From contig CM077649.1 in the NCBI GenBank assembly GCA_039707465.1, positions 18,557,001 to 18,621,000 on the forward strand: DNA of 64,000 nucleotides. Reading direction: 5' to 3'. This DNA is from Rhabdophis nuchalis. Its lineage: Eukaryota; Chordata; Lepidosauria; Squamata; Natricidae. Positions within the stretch are counted from its first letter, which is position 1; the number at the start of each line of letters is the position of its first letter. This document shows positions 21,986-34,767 of this stretch, piece by piece. Made by a program: the position numbers and the translations under genes. The notes under the pieces are model-generated. The model ran no database searches and was not told where the DNA came from. It saw only the letters and a program-made list of their open reading frames with translations.

Positions 21986-22800
21986 AATAGAAGCACCTGT
22001 TCTGTTGTTTTGTGTGCCCAATGTCACAAGGACATTGTCTTTTCAGGTAATGAATCTTCCTTTATTGGTCTTGAGGACAGCTAATGGCATGCCATGACAT
22101 CATGCCAGAGTAATTTAGATATATCAGTGTTTTGATGTTTACTTGAATATGCCATAGGGAAGACAGAATACTTGTTTGATTCACTAGCAATAAACCTTGG
22201 GGTCAGGACTAGAAAAATGAGCAATAAGAGTCCAGTTAACATCAATTGTTTTCATTTTGTTAATTGATTAGTCCAATTTTGATGCTGTTTCTAACTGTCT
22301 GTCTGGTGTTATGGTATGGACCCATAGTTGTGTTTTGTATCTCCTGCTTGTCTGAGTATTTTTTTGAGTTAGCAGGATAGATATTCTGGAGTACCATGAT
22401 ATTCAAAATGGAATTTTACCATTGTATAATAAAGATGATATTTTACCTCCCATAATTTTGGAAGCTACATTATGTTGAATCAATTTAAGGTTGCATTTGC
22501 AATGTTACTAACTCATACTTTATCAAAACCCTTTTCACTAAAACTTACTTTTTAAAATTTGTGCATTTGATTTTTATTTTTTAATAAACATGTTTTGCAT
22601 TTGTGTCTTTTAAATACCATTATTCCCAGACTATTTCTCTAACCTATCATTTTGGATTTTTATTCCTATCACCTGGGTAATAGCTATTCCACTCAACATG
22701 ATGTCATTTGCAAATTTGGTAAACACTTTTTCCATGTTTTCTTTAAAATTACTAATACAAATGTTGAACATGCAAAACATGGACAAACTTTTTTGATATC
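21986..22800. other. No feature seen
   Basis: AT-rich sequence, no repeat termini or credible coding frame. Confidence 0.4.
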
Positions 22801-22884
<84 letters not shown>

Positions 22885-23055
22885 TAAATTTTATTTATAG
22901 ACCGCCTCCTCTCCCCAAAGGGACTCGGAGCGGTGCACAGGGAAGTGAAAAATGCAAGTATAAAATACATAAATAGCTAAAATAGAAAACTAAACAAATT
23001 ATCCCTGCCTGCGCTAAAACCACTATACTAAAATTAAACCCCCCTAAACCCAATT
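22801..23055 (-). mobile_element. L2/L3-type LINE 3' UTR, minus strand, with (AAT)n (copy F)
   Basis: On the minus strand the 3' UTR ends in the hairpin (ACCGCTCC...GGAGGCGGT) followed by a tail that has grown to about 80 bp of pure (ATT)n, read as (AAT)n at 22802-22880. No coding part remains. Confidence 0.88.
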
Positions 23056-23286
23056 AAAATTTCTCATTGATAAAGTGACAGATCAAGAAACACAGTTTTG
23101 ACCTATCCCTCCTAATTACAGATAAATAAGTAAATAAATAAACAAATATTTTCATTAGAATTATTTACAATTATTCCTTTGCTTCATAGACTAAATGTTA
23201 TATTTATTATGTTCTTGGTTGGATGTATAGATAGACCTCAATAACATTTTGGCTTTTATTTTGCTATCTCTTTATTTCTATGCAGA

Positions 23287-23355
<69 letters not shown>

Positions 23356-23925
23356 TGTTATTGTTATTGTTATTGTTATTGTTATTGTTATTTATTAAAT
23401 TTCTAAACTGCCCCCTCTCCCCAAAGGGACTCGGGGCGGTGTACAGGAAAATTAAAAACATCTAAAACCATAACAATACATACATAATTAAAACCGAATT
23501 AAATAATAACCCTGTATTAAAATTTATAAAAACGTTAAAAACTGTATCCCATTAAAACCAGATTAAATAATTTAAACTATAGACTGGGGCGAGGAGCATA
23601 AATTAGGCCAAGCCGACCTGATGGAACAGATAGGTCTTAACGTTTTGGCAGAAGGAGCAGAGGTCCGTAGTAGTTCTAATATCGGGGGGTAGGTCATTCC
23701 AAAGGGTCGGGCCCATCACAGAGAAGGCCCTTCCCCTGGGCGTTGCTCGCTGGCATTGCCTAGCGGACGGCATTCGGAGAAGTCCCTCTCTGTGGGAGCG
23801 AATCGGCCGAAGGGATGTATGGGGCAGGATATGATCCCGCAAATAACTAGGTCCTGTGCCATGGAGCGCTTTAAAGATGATAACCAACACCTTGAAACGC
23901 ACCTGAAAGACCACAGGCAAAATAT
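23287..23925 (-). pseudogene. L2/L3-type LINE copy, minus strand (copy G)
   Basis: The minus-strand frame (23603-23947) reads [69 protein letters not shown] and so on without a stop. It is truncated just upstream of LPVV. The 3' tail is a compound (AAT)n and (GTTATT)n run at 23287-23390. Only the C-terminal domain is present. Confidence 0.9.
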
Positions 23926-24186
23926 TGTATAGTATCATCAAATTCATTCATTTGGATTTCTAAGCAAGTATGGTTGCATTTTGCAGACAGTATACTCCAT
24001 TCTCTACTTTTCTTGTTGTTCTTTTTGAACAGATGTTATCTTTCTGTTGTTATGTTCTAATAACAAGAATGATCATACCTGGTTCAAATTTAGAGTATTT
24101 ATTTACTTTCTTTCTATATCTTCAATCCATAGTGATATGGTAGTAGTTGCTCTTTGTCTCCTCATAGATTAAAAGGAATTGATAAG

Positions 24187-24650
24187 TCTTTTTTTTTTGG
24201 TCAGGTTTATTCATAGTTCTGGTAAACATCAGAAGCAATGCGCCCAGCTTTACACATTGGTGATGATATGATATGATACTGAATCACCAATTACTATATC
24301 TCTTTTCTTAGTCTTCTTGCAGTGTGCAAGTACATCTGTTCTGTAACTCCTGGATGCAATGTCCTGTACCTTCTTCTGCTTCGTGTCTCTTGCTCCTCCT
24401 GTAGTTGTCACTTTTGTATGCTAGATTAGTTCTGTTGTTTGATATTTTTTTCTTATGGAGATGTGCTTCTTTTGTGAACTCTTGTTATAATGCTTTCTTT
24501 CTTTGATCTGATCCTTCTTTCTCATCTATTGAAGTATGTCCACTTGCTGCTCTTATTTCCTCAAATACTCCTGTAATCTTGCACTTCCTGCAGATATATG
24601 CCAGACTGTCTCAGGTGGGGAGAAAAAATAACAGCAGCAACCATGAGCTT
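24187..24650 (-). pseudogene. Probable retrotransposed sequence, minus strand
   Basis: Read on the minus strand, it ends with GAATAAACCTGACC directly followed by a run of about 11 A, i.e. a polyadenylation signal and tail copied into DNA. A decayed frame upstream contains C..CRKCK...GVFEEIRAASG, then Lys/Arg-rich segments and IVIGDS. The CxxC plus IGDS spacing recalls the ORF1 proteins of some CR1 elements, but several shifts are needed. Either a LINE ORF1 fragment or a processed pseudogene; no flanking duplication found. Confidence 0.4.
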
Positions 24651-25419
24651 TCAAGTTGTGACTGCAGGATTACATCTTTTCATCTTTACTGTTGTTTCTT
24701 AAGGGCCCATTAATTTAAGGCTTTAATTTCTACTGAGTATCTCAGACTAGGCAAGTACACTGTTCACCCAGAGAGAAACTTTGTTAAGAATTCCCCCTAA
24801 ACTAGGCTGTTGAGATCCACTGGCAAATAGCAGTTGCCGTCTCTGCCTTAACCTACTCTCCCTCCTTGTTTAGTAGTTAAATCGTTATTGCTGCAAAAGC
24901 CTTTACAGTTTTATATATTGTGAATAAAACATTGTAAGGAATTATCACAAGGCTTAAAATAAGCTGAAATTAAAGCTGCTAGCATACTTTAGATTTGACG
25001 ATTGCAGGCTTTTTCAGTTAATATGCAAAGCAGCTTGGGGAAAAAAAGCTTTTGCATTTTTTTTGCAAAAGGGATTATAAACTGAAGGTAGAATGACTAT
25101 TTCTGATAAAACAGAAACATTTTTAAATGGATTTTATTTTCATTTATTTTTCCTTTATTAAATATAACATACAGCACAAAATTATATTTTTACTTTAAGA
25201 CTTTTACAAGATCAGCAAAATATATGTCCATTGTTATGGGTTAAATTTTTCTATATGTGTTATAGCTATAGCTTTATCTCTAATAAATAATGAGAAACAA
25301 AAGGTACATGAAATAACTTTCCACACAGAAAATGGACTAAACCTGTTTTTTAAAACTGAAAGTTTGATGTACTACATATCATTTTAAATTCTGGGCAAAC
25401 AGGTACATAAACCATTAAA
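24651..25419. other. No feature seen
   Basis: AT-rich, no credible coding or repeat structure. Confidence 0.4.
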
Positions 25420-25438
25420 TTAATAATAGAATATTTCT

Positions 25439-25800
25439 TTTTTTTTAAAATAATCTTTATTAATATAAATATAAAGATAACATTTAACAAATATAAAGAA
25501 AAATCGACATACATTATTAAGGCAGAAAGGAAGGTAGGGGAAGAGGGGAGGAGGGAGATAGAAGAAAGAGAAGAGACATACCGGGGATATAGTTATTCCC
25601 CAAATTCAAAAGTTTTTGTTTTTCCCAGTCTGTTCTATTCATTCTTATATACATTTTGACTTAACTATCTACCTATGTATCTCTATAATTATCTTAAGTT
25701 CATTGTCGTCTCACTTGTTCCTTGTATTTATTCCACATTTATACTATTTGGTTGTTCACTTTGGTATCCTTTTGTTCTCTTGTCGTACCATATATACCAT
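25439..25800 (-). mobile_element. 5'-truncated L1-type 3' end, minus strand, with 19-bp TSD
   Basis: The insert opens with a T-run (A tail on the minus strand) followed by AATAATCTTTATTAATA. It ends immediately before a perfect repeat of the 19 bases that precede it: TTAATAATAGAATATTTCT at 25420-25438 and again at 25801-25819. Long TSD plus poly(A) is diagnostic of L1-type target-primed insertion. The body is a pyrimidine-rich 3' UTR on the minus strand and no ORF2 residue is recognisable. Confidence 0.88.
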
Positions 25801-25819
25801 TTAATAATAGAATATTTCT

Positions 25820-26399
25820 GAACGTTATAACATTTTGAATTTATCCAGCAGTTTCTTGAATTTATCAAGAAATAAAATAGTTTTGTAATGAATAAAACAC
25901 TTTTATTTCATAAAGTGCTTGATGACTTAAAATAAAAGGATGAAAATATTGGAGATTTTTATGACTTTGAGAGAAGATAACCAGATAATAGATCTGGTTT
26001 TCTGTCTCAAGATAGTGGCAATGTGATTTGTATGTTGAAGGTGATATGTACATGATTTGTTGGAGGTGAACATGTGTTCACATCACTCTTTAAAGTTCTT
26101 CACAGCTTCCCCCTGCCTTTGGATGTAGAACCTATTTGATAAGTGCCCCTCTCGTATCTAATATAACTTAATTGGTTTTAGAGGATGTTAGATTTTATCC
26201 CTGAAATTCTGATACATAGTTTGGCTTAGAGTTTAGTCTCCATTTGAATGAGAGTCTGAAAATGGCCTTTGAACCATAGATGAGGTTTCCTCTTGCTTGG
26301 GGATCTCCTTCCAAATGAAATAACAAAAGAGATTCTTAGAGAGTCTAGAGAAAAACAAAGAACAATTATGACTGAACATGGCTAAGAACATTTGTTAAA
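25820..26399. other. No feature seen
   Basis: AT-rich sequence without recognisable content. Confidence 0.4.
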
Positions 26400-26822
26400 G
26401 ATTCCCATACATCCCTTAGACCGATACGCTCCCACAGAGAGGGCCTCCTCAGGGTGCCGTCGGCCGGACAATGCCGACTGGCGACACCCAGGGGGAGAGC
26501 CTTCTCTGTGGCGGGACCAGCCCTTTGGAACGACTTGCGCCCTGAACTCCGTACCATTTCTGACCTCCGCCTCTTCCGCAAGTGTCTGAAGACACACCTA
26601 TTCCAACTAGCAGGCCTTGCGTAGCCTCCAATACTGACTCGTAGATAGTTTTAAAATGGGGATTTTAATTCGGTTTTAGCACAGGCCTTTAGTTGAATAA
26701 GTTTTTAAAAAGAAAAAGTTTTTATATGTTTGTATGTTTTTAATGTTCCTGTGCGCCGCCCTGGGTTCGTTTGGAGAAGGGCGGGGTATAAATTCAATAA
26801 ATAAATAAATAAATAAATAATT
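26400..26822 (+). pseudogene. L2/L3-type LINE 3' fragment (copy H)
   Basis: Starts at CATACATCCCTTAGACCGAT ([15 protein letters not shown]) and covers the last ~70 codons plus the 3' UTR. The hairpin arm pair is GCCCT/AGGGC. The tail is (AATA)n rather than (AAT)n, which groups it with copies J, K and M. Confidence 0.88.
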
Positions 26823-26884
26823 TTAATATTATGATTTGGTCTCTTCAATCCAATGTTGATTTTTGGAACTGTATGGACTAGTCC

Positions 26885-27005
26885 CTGAAATGTTCTTAGG
26901 AAGACTTTAAAAGTGGTTTGCTATTGTATCCTTTCTAGAACTGAGAAAGAGTGACTGGTCCAAAGTCACCCAGCTGGCTTTGGACCTAAGACTAGAACAT
27001 TCTCC
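26885..27005 (-). mobile_element. Sauria-type SINE fragment, minus strand
   Basis: Contains GTGGTTTGCTATTG, AGAGTGACTGGTCCAAAGTC, CCCAGCTGGCTTTGGACCTA and GACTAGAAC. This is the complement of the body of the SINE at 1-202 (GGCAATGGCAAATCACTTCC, GAAGTCACTC, TAGCTGGAT). The head is lost. Confidence 0.68.
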
Positions 27006-28667
27006 CTGTTGACTTTCTCCCTCCAAGCAAAGTAAATGGGGAATTTGGCTGAATTTCAAAGATGGGAGGGAAGCAGGGTAGGACACAGGGATGTTCCTTG
27101 CTAGCTTCTCACATGCAAATTGAAGAGGAAGCTAACAAGAAGTGAGAAAGTGGTCCTACTCTTTCTGCTATATTACCCACAGATGGTCATTCTGTTTCTA
27201 TGTTAAGGAAAGAAAATATCTTTGGACCAATGATCCAACCCAAATTATTTCATAGATGACAAAAATAGGTCAATAGCAAAAAAATTAAAATACATTAATA
27301 ATCCTGACCATTTTATGGTATTATCTATCTAAATAGTGCTAGTTGGCCTTTTTAACAAGTTAGCTAATCATCATGGCAAAAGTGAAATGGGAAATAGAAC
27401 CATAGTAACAAATATCAGAACATTGTACAGTTTGAATTAAATGTAGCTTGAAATGAGTCTTGGTTAATAACTGCCATAGTTTTTCATATAAGTGAATAAT
27501 CCAGTGGAAAATCATCAAAGATATTTCATAATCTACAGAAAAGAAATCATTTTTATTTAATGTTAAAAAGATATTATAAAACCATAAGATTTGTGCACAT
27601 TGCTTGATTACTTGTCAGATTAATTTTTCATTACTTGCTCACATTGTCTCTTCTTTAATTGAAAATCATATGCAATTGCACCCTTTTCCAACTGAAACTG
27701 AAAGCCAAATTTAAAAAAGAGCCACTATTCATATTAAGGAAAATGATGAGAGGAAAATTTGAAAATGATTGATTTTATTTTTAGGTGAAAATATTTTAGA
27801 GGATGCTTATCTAATTTACATTAAAAGGCTGGTAGAATATTTCAAAATGGACATCATACGTCTCAAACCTCGCAAGTTGAAACTGAAAGATACTGAACGA
27901 AAAATATTCAATTTTTAATTCATTTCAATTTTTAATATTGAATATCATATTCAATGTTTAATTCATAATAACCAATTAATGTTATTAACAAACATAATCT
28001 TAAAATGATTAAAACAGGAGATTACCCATGATGCCCTTGGTCTGATAAACTCTGTACAGGAATTGAATGTGAACATGTACAAATGTGTTTGCTTTCAGAC
28101 CAGAAAAGAAAATTAGAATATCATATATTTTTTTATATTATTATTCATTGTGCAATCTTACCTCTAAAATACCTCATATCCCTAAAATCAGAGATTTTTT
28201 TACCCTTACGGTTTCTTATTTCCAAAATCTTTCTTTCCAAAGTACTGTATATCTGTTTTAGATGCCTAATCTTCACACTATGTTCATATAAACTGTTTTG
28301 TTTCTGCTGTAAGTCTGCAATTTGTTATATTAACCTAATAACCATTTTTGGGTTCTGCTGTTTCTGTAAATAGATAATGTTACCAGCCAAGAGCTAAAAA
28401 CAGTTTGAAAATACAAACTGTTCATTAGAAATTTTCAATGAACACTTGAGACTCATGAAAACATCCTGATAGCTAGCTGCTGATTCTATATGCAATTCTA
28501 ATATGATATAAACATGATAAACAAACAGATAGCTTGTTCTAAGTCCTACTTCAGTTTAATTCTGAAATCAGCTTCATACAGTATTGTACACTATTTTGGA
28601 GAGCTACACTCCAAAGGTAGGAATGCAGAAGACTGTATGTATGTATGTATGTATGTGCATATGCATA
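27006..28667. other. No feature seen
   Basis: Long AT-rich stretch with no transposon termini. The 96-codon frame at 28083-28373 is Phe/Ile/Leu/Cys-rich by composition only. A short (GTAT)n run is at 28637-28656. Confidence 0.45.
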
Positions 28668-29103
28668 TTTAGTATTTAGTATTTATTAGATTTGTATACC
28701 GCACCTTCTCCCTTTCGGGACTCAGGGCAGTGTACAGGCAGCAATAAAAATCAATAATACAAAACATAAAATATATTATATAATTAGCCTATCCTTAAAA
28801 CCTCTGTTAAAAATCCCTACTAAAAAACAGTTTAAAACTACGACAGGCCGACCACATGAAATAAATAGGTCTTCAAGGCCCGACGGAAGAGGCGTAGGTC
28901 CGTAGTCGTCCGTAGGTCAGGGGGTAGGTCATTCCAGAGGGCAGGGGCTGCCACAGAGAAGGCTCTTCCCCTGGGGGTCACCAGCCGACATTGCCTGGCC
29001 GACAGCACCCTGAGGAGGCCCTCTCTGTGGGAGCGCACTGGTCGGTAGGAGGTATTTGGCAGCAGGAGGCGGTCTTGCAAATAGCCAGGTCCCTTGCCAT
29101 GTA
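28668..29103 (-). pseudogene. L2/L3-type LINE copy, minus strand (copy I)
   Basis: The minus-strand frame reads [49 protein letters not shown] and PPDLRTTTDLRLFRRALKTYLF without a stop. It is truncated just after the KALHG position, where it meets a GT-rich repeat. The 3' UTR hairpin is partly decayed (CTGCCCTGAGTCCCGAAAGG). Confidence 0.88.
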
Positions 29104-29212
29104 CATATACATGTGTGTGTGTTTGTTCATGTGTGTGTGTATGTTTGAATACATACATGTGGGTGGATGGTGTGGGTGGATGCACACACACACACACACA
29201 TATTCCCAATAC
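29104..29212. repeat. GT/CA-rich microsatellite block
   Basis: Interrupted (TG)n, (GTGGAT)-like and (CA)n runs at the 5' junction of LINE copy I. Confidence 0.85.
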
Positions 29213-29605
29213 ATACATGGACTATCTTTAAACCTGATTATGATTTCTTCTATGAACCACAGTTTTAATTTTATTCATAGTTTTATTTATTGCTTGTACT
29301 GTGTGTTTTTAAACTAACTGTACATATATGCCTAAGGTGGAAGCTTTGCTTTTGCACAAAATAGCCTCGGGAGAAAAAAATATTTATGATGAACATATCT
29401 TACCACTTTTTAAATTCAGATTATTTAAATGGTAGTCTTTGCAAGTACACAATAACAATAACAACAATAATTGTTGCAGAGTGACAAATGTCTTCATATA
29501 TGGCCTTCCTTGATGTATTTCTTTTTCATGTGATCTTAAGATTTTTTTTTCTTTGGCTATAGAAATATTTTCAGTCTCTTGCTCTACCAAGCCAACAATG
29601 TAGTC

Positions 29606-29999
29606 CAGTGATAGCGAACCTTTTAGATACCGAGTGCCCAAACTGTGCATGTGTGCATGCCTAAACTGAAAGATGTGCATGCACATGCAAACGTGTGGAT
29701 GCATGGACATGCAAGTGTGCCTCCATGGATATGCAAATGTGCATGCACGAACATGCGCGTATGTACAGCAGAGACCCGAAGACGAGATGGCCTGTTGGGA
29801 AGTGGGGCATCACAACACCAGCAACGCAGCAAGAGGCAAGATCTTTTTCTTTCGTGAAATTCTGTTTCGTTGTCTGCAGGGAAACAAAAGCTCACGAAAG
29901 AAATGCCATGGAAATCTCACCTGGGGTGACATGCGTGTTTGCTAGCAGAGAGGGCTCTGCATGTCACCTGTGGCACACGTGCTACAGATTCACCATCAC
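29606..29999. mobile_element. Non-autonomous hAT element, degraded
   Basis: Left end CAGTGATAGCGAACCTTTTA. The right end is complementary in style (GGCACACGTGCTACAGATTC then ACCATCAC), as in Charlie-type hAT elements. The interior is an irregular tandem of GCATGCACATGCAAACGTGT-like units that creates several spurious open frames. I could not find a clean 8-bp duplication. Confidence 0.75.
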
Positions 30000-31021
30000 G
30001 AACCTTGTCTATAGAACATAAATCTGTACTACCAAAACAAAGAGAGTTCTGTTTATCCATGCTATCTGATATACGTAAAGTACATTTTCAGTAATCAAGA
30101 AAAGCTTATGAAACAACAACTAACATCAAAACTGGGGAATAAACTAATGTTTAATACATAAATTGTTCCTTGTTGCTTTGGAAACCACCAGGCACTGAAT
30201 AGATATGGAGCAATATTTTTTTCTTCTAATTCCACAGAGGTAATGTTAAAAGAATTCTACGCTCTTTTTTCTATCCTAAATTTATTTAAAGGTAAATTTC
30301 AAGCACCAGCACATATAACTTATATTTCAAGCAATGACATATTTGATATTTAAAGAAATTAGTACAAAATATTTTGATTAGCTAAAATATCACAGGAATT
30401 AAATTCATATGCATGATTATGTTACTTGCAGAGATGATTTAAGGATTTTATAAAGAAGGTTTAAAGAAGATAATCAGAAGAGATTAATACATAAAATTAT
30501 AATATATTTATTTGAAATGATTAAGGGACTGGATACACTGATTGAATAAATTATTAATTTACAAAATATGGTATATTCTGAATCTGGAGAATGAGAGCTT
30601 GGTCAATAGATTTGCAGAGATGAGTCTATATACCGTTACTAAAAAGAAAAAGAAAAGAAAAGAAACCATGGAATGCACAGACCATCATGTAGCATCTTCA
30701 GTTTTTTCCTGCTAGTAAAATAATGTTCATTCAACACAGATTAAAGAATAATTTGATTACCGAAAAGGGCAAAGAACAAGAAATATTATTGCTGATATAC
30801 CACTGGATAACTGAGGAGTATATTCCCAAAGATCAATATGTGTTAACTCAACACTTTTAATTATATTAACCATATCAAGCTGTGGAATGTCCTTAGGAAA
30901 ATTGTTTTCCTGAAAAACCTATATCCATTCTAGACTCAGCACAATAAAACAGACTGTGTTTAGTCAAGGACTGAGAAAAGGCTATACATTCCCTCTATTT
31001 TTTAAACATATGTATTAAATA
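30000..31021. other. No feature seen
   Basis: AT-rich sequence; a short A-rich AAGAAAAGAAAAG run near 30640-30665. Confidence 0.4.
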
Positions 31022-31443
31022 TAGTTTAGTTTAGTTTAGTTTATTTACATTTATATCCCGCCCTTCTCCGCAAAGGACCCAGGGCGGCGCACAGGAAATT
31101 TAAAAAACATACAGAGTACAAAAATAAATACACAATTTAAAATATAAATTAAACCGTCTTATCCTATGCTAAAAACCCAATTTTAAAATACCCAATAAAA
31201 CTATCTAAAAGTCCCCATGGAAGGTTAGGCTAGGCCGGCTTGTTGGAATAGGTATGTCTTTAGACATTGGCGGAAGAGGCGGAGGTCGGTGATGGTGCGT
31301 AATTCGGGGGGTAGATCGTTCCAAAGGGCTGGCCCCGCCACAGAGAAGGCTCTTCCCCTGGGTGTCGCCAGTCGGCATTGCCCGGCCGACGGCACCCTGA
31401 GAAGGCCCTCTCTGTGGGAGCGTATCGGTCTAAGGGATGTATA
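31022..31443 (-). pseudogene. L2/L3-type LINE 3' fragment, minus strand (copy J)
   Basis: On the minus strand it begins at ATACATCCCTTAGACCGATA, the same position where copy H begins. It runs through [21 protein letters not shown] and the C-terminus to a 3' UTR ending in the GCCCT/AGGGC hairpin. The tail is a (TAAAC)n-like run seen as TAGTTTAGTTTAG at 31022-31042. Confidence 0.88.
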
Positions 31444-32048
31444 TATACTTAGGTAGGCTGGAGTAAAAAAGTTTTTTTTTAAAAATTGCGGGAGAAACTG
31501 TCAACAACCTATGCTATGCTGTGACATTAATATGACAGATATATGTGCAAATGATCTGCAAGTTCAAGGAATGGAAGTCAAGGAATATAGTGGAAGGGGA
31601 AGGGGGGCTATTAAAATTAAATATAAAGAGGAAACTAATGACAATGGGCGGAGCAACTAGTCTTATAAATGGCAAAAAAGACATTGTAGTAATAAATAAT
31701 TTCTACCTTTCAGAACTGAATATCAACAACAAGGGAATCAGCTGTTAAGAAATATGTTGCTTACTTTGAACTTTGGTGCTGCAGAAAATGGCATGAACAG
31801 CCAAAAACAAAACAAACAGATTATCAAATAAATCAACCCAGAGTTGTCACTCAAGGTTTGATGACCAAGTTCAAAATCATATTTGCATTGTATTGTCCAA
31901 ATTTTCAAGTATAGAAATTTAATTCCAACCCCCTGATACTGGAGGGTGAATCTAGAACTTTGTATACAAAACATGCTTTTCTAATAAATTACATGGTTTA
32001 TCTATGACCCTTTTTAATTTACTCTTTTAAATCTTTTTTTAATTCTTG
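31444..32048. other. No feature seen
   Basis: AT-rich; a 67-codon open frame at 31545-31748 has no recognisable motif. Confidence 0.35.
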
Positions 32049-32056
32049 GGTTATGT

Positions 32057-32314
32057 CAGGATTGTCAAACTCGATTTGGTTGAGGGCCACATCAAGGTTG
32101 TGTTTCACCTCCGTGGGCCAGGATGGGTGTGGCCAACTCAACGTCACTCATCTTGGGGGCACCTGTGGTGGCCCGAGTGTTCTGCAAGCACACCTGGCCG
32201 TCCCGAGCTCCATTTTTGCTGGCAGAGGCAGGCCAGTGGGCTGGTCTTTTGCTGTTTCTAGGGCAGCCCTGCAGGCCAGATCTAAGTACCAGGGCCTTGA
32301 GTTTGATACCCCTG
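32057..32314. mobile_element. Non-autonomous hAT element, perfect TSD
   Basis: Begins CAGGATTGTCAAACTCGATT and ends GAGTTTGATACCCCTG. Identical 8-mers GGTTATGT occur at 32049-32056 and 32315-32322. Interior about 260 bp, GC-richer than its surroundings, no transposase remnant. Confidence 0.92.
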
Positions 32315-32322
32315 GGTTATGT

Positions 32323-33861
32323 CTACTCAAATCTAAATGAATCTTTAATAAGAGAGTTTGTTAAGAGTTACATAAGTTCCAAAGTTTATTTAAAAATAGG
32401 GAGAAAAAATATCTTTCATCACAAAGGAATGGAAGAGAGAAGTGAATTACAATGCAATTATATGATATTTAATTCCAATCAAACTACTTTTATGTGTAAC
32501 AAGGTTATCCAATACATGTTCAAACAATGATTATATCTCACAAAAGCTGTTAAATTTGATTAATTTCATAGTGTCTCATGTTTAAGAATATTTTTGCAAC
32601 ACCAACAGAAAAGATATTGATGCCACATCAATTATAAGTTTTCTTCCTTAATTGAATTGTTCATTAAGTGTTGTTCATAAACACTACATAATCTGATTAT
32701 TTTTCTCAACACATATGATTGATTTTTATGGTTAAATGTTTCCCATTAGTTCTTTCTATGAGAAAGGGGTTTAGTCATCTGCACACAGGGTACATAAACC
32801 GCCTTATGAAGAAGCAATTTAAAACAGGAAAGCTTTGAGACTGCTGCTGAAAAGGCTAAACTAAAAAAAAATAAAGTAAAGAAATCCTATGTGTGACATA
32901 CATAATTTTTTTATGTAAAGATATTGAGTTCGCTCTTCTGTTAAAGGCATGTTGCACATCATCAACATCTGGATTTCACAACAACAAATGCAATTTCTTT
33001 GCAGTGGGAGCTCTCATGCGTATGTTGTTTAATAATAGGTCAAGAATCTCAATACACTATAATCATTATTACAAAAATGACGTAAGAACACTACGAATAA
33101 GAAGTTGCATATACATATACAGTAAAGGAACACAAAATTGTGCAACATACAACAAAGCAAAGCAAAGCAAAACAAAACAAAACAAAACCAACAACTGTAC
33201 ACACACACACACACAAACAAATTATGTCTGTATGTATGCATGTATTATCAACTAAGATTTTATTCAGGGTAAGGTAGTTTTACATTGCCTATCTTTGATT
33301 TAAAAAGCAGCTTGTTTTCAGCTTATATACATACACAAAGCAATTGTTAGGAAAACAATTTAAATGCTTTGTGTGCTATAATTATTTTGCCTCTGTTGTT
33401 TAAATTAAGCCCTGCAGAGAAATCAGGAATTGTGACTACTCGTTAGTATTTATGTTCTCTATTAGCTTTAAGTGGGTACATATCAGTTTACACACACACT
33501 TAATAGGTTACATTTTAATTTACACACACACAATTGGTTGTTTGTGCAGAGGAACAAAGGCAGAAGAAAATGACCTGAGTCAAGCAATCTCTTAGACAAA
33601 GAATTGGCAATGACAAAGGAAGGCATACAGAGTAAATTCCAAATAGTGTATATGCATTGTGTTAAGTAGTTTCACAAAGTGCAGAGGAATCAATATTGCT
33701 GAATTCACATTTAATTCAATAGGCATGTTTTTTATCATATTTATTGGTCATTGGTACATTTGAAATGAGTAGAAGAAAAAAAATCTGAATATTACCCTTT
33801 GATAATAATTTGATTAATATAATGTGGAATGCTAATAAATTAGGATCATGCTACACATTTA
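32323..33861. other. No gene seen; short microsatellites
   Basis: AT-rich region. AAAGC/AAAAC pentamer runs lie at 33152-33187 and a (CA)n at 33200-33214. The 120-codon frame at 32893-33255 runs across these and is not convincing. Confidence 0.4.
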
Positions 33862-34767
33862 AAAGAGGATTTTCAGAGGGGAGGAGCCAATGTCGCAATG
33901 ATACGATGTCTGATCTTGCCGCCGCTGGATGGGCTAATTGGACCTAAACTGTCCTGCAGGGTCAGTGAACATGAAGACGAAGCCTTGCTGATATCAAGGA
34001 CACTGCAAAGTCCCTGATTGATCCAAGGGATGGTCTTCTAACTGGCGATAAACAGGCAGTCCCTAGGCTGGTGAAGTTGCGACGGCTCCCAGAAGAAGAA
34101 AGTGAAAATAGAAAGTGTGTTTACCTGGTGAAGTATTTTTTCTTTATTACTACAAGAAAGATTGCCCAAAATAAACTTTTTTTTTCCTTTTTAAAAAAAG
34201 AAATAAATAAAATCCCTAAGCAAAGAATTAAGCAGCGAATTTAATCTATACTGTATCGTTTTGGAAAAGTGTCTTTTTTACACATAGCAGTATTTTGTGG
34301 ATTGAAGTATTTGTAGCATTTTTTCCTCTCTCTTTTTTCCACTTAAAGTAAACAGACTAAGTTTTTCCTCTTCTGTTTTTTGATACCTTATGGATTAAAA
34401 TCCCTTTTTTATATTAATAATGTACCTTATTTCTTATTATTAAATTTTACTTAAGAATTCTAATTTTTTAAAGCTTTTTTTAAAGTAAGAGAGTGAAAGA
34501 AAGCAACACTTGTCACCTGGAAGCTAGAAGCTGGATTTTTTTTAACTTGTTTATAAAAACTGATAAAAAGCCAAGGACATGGAATTGATGTTTCTTGAGC
34601 TGAGAAGAAAGAATTGACTTGTTTTTTCCTTTGCAGATAATAATCAAGCTTGTGTTTAAGCTAATTTAAAATTGAAAAAGAAAGGGCTTAAAACTAGGGG
34701 TGGCAGTGACTTCTAGTTATTTTTTTCTTCTTTTATTTTTCTTTTTAACTCCTTTCTATTTGGAAAT

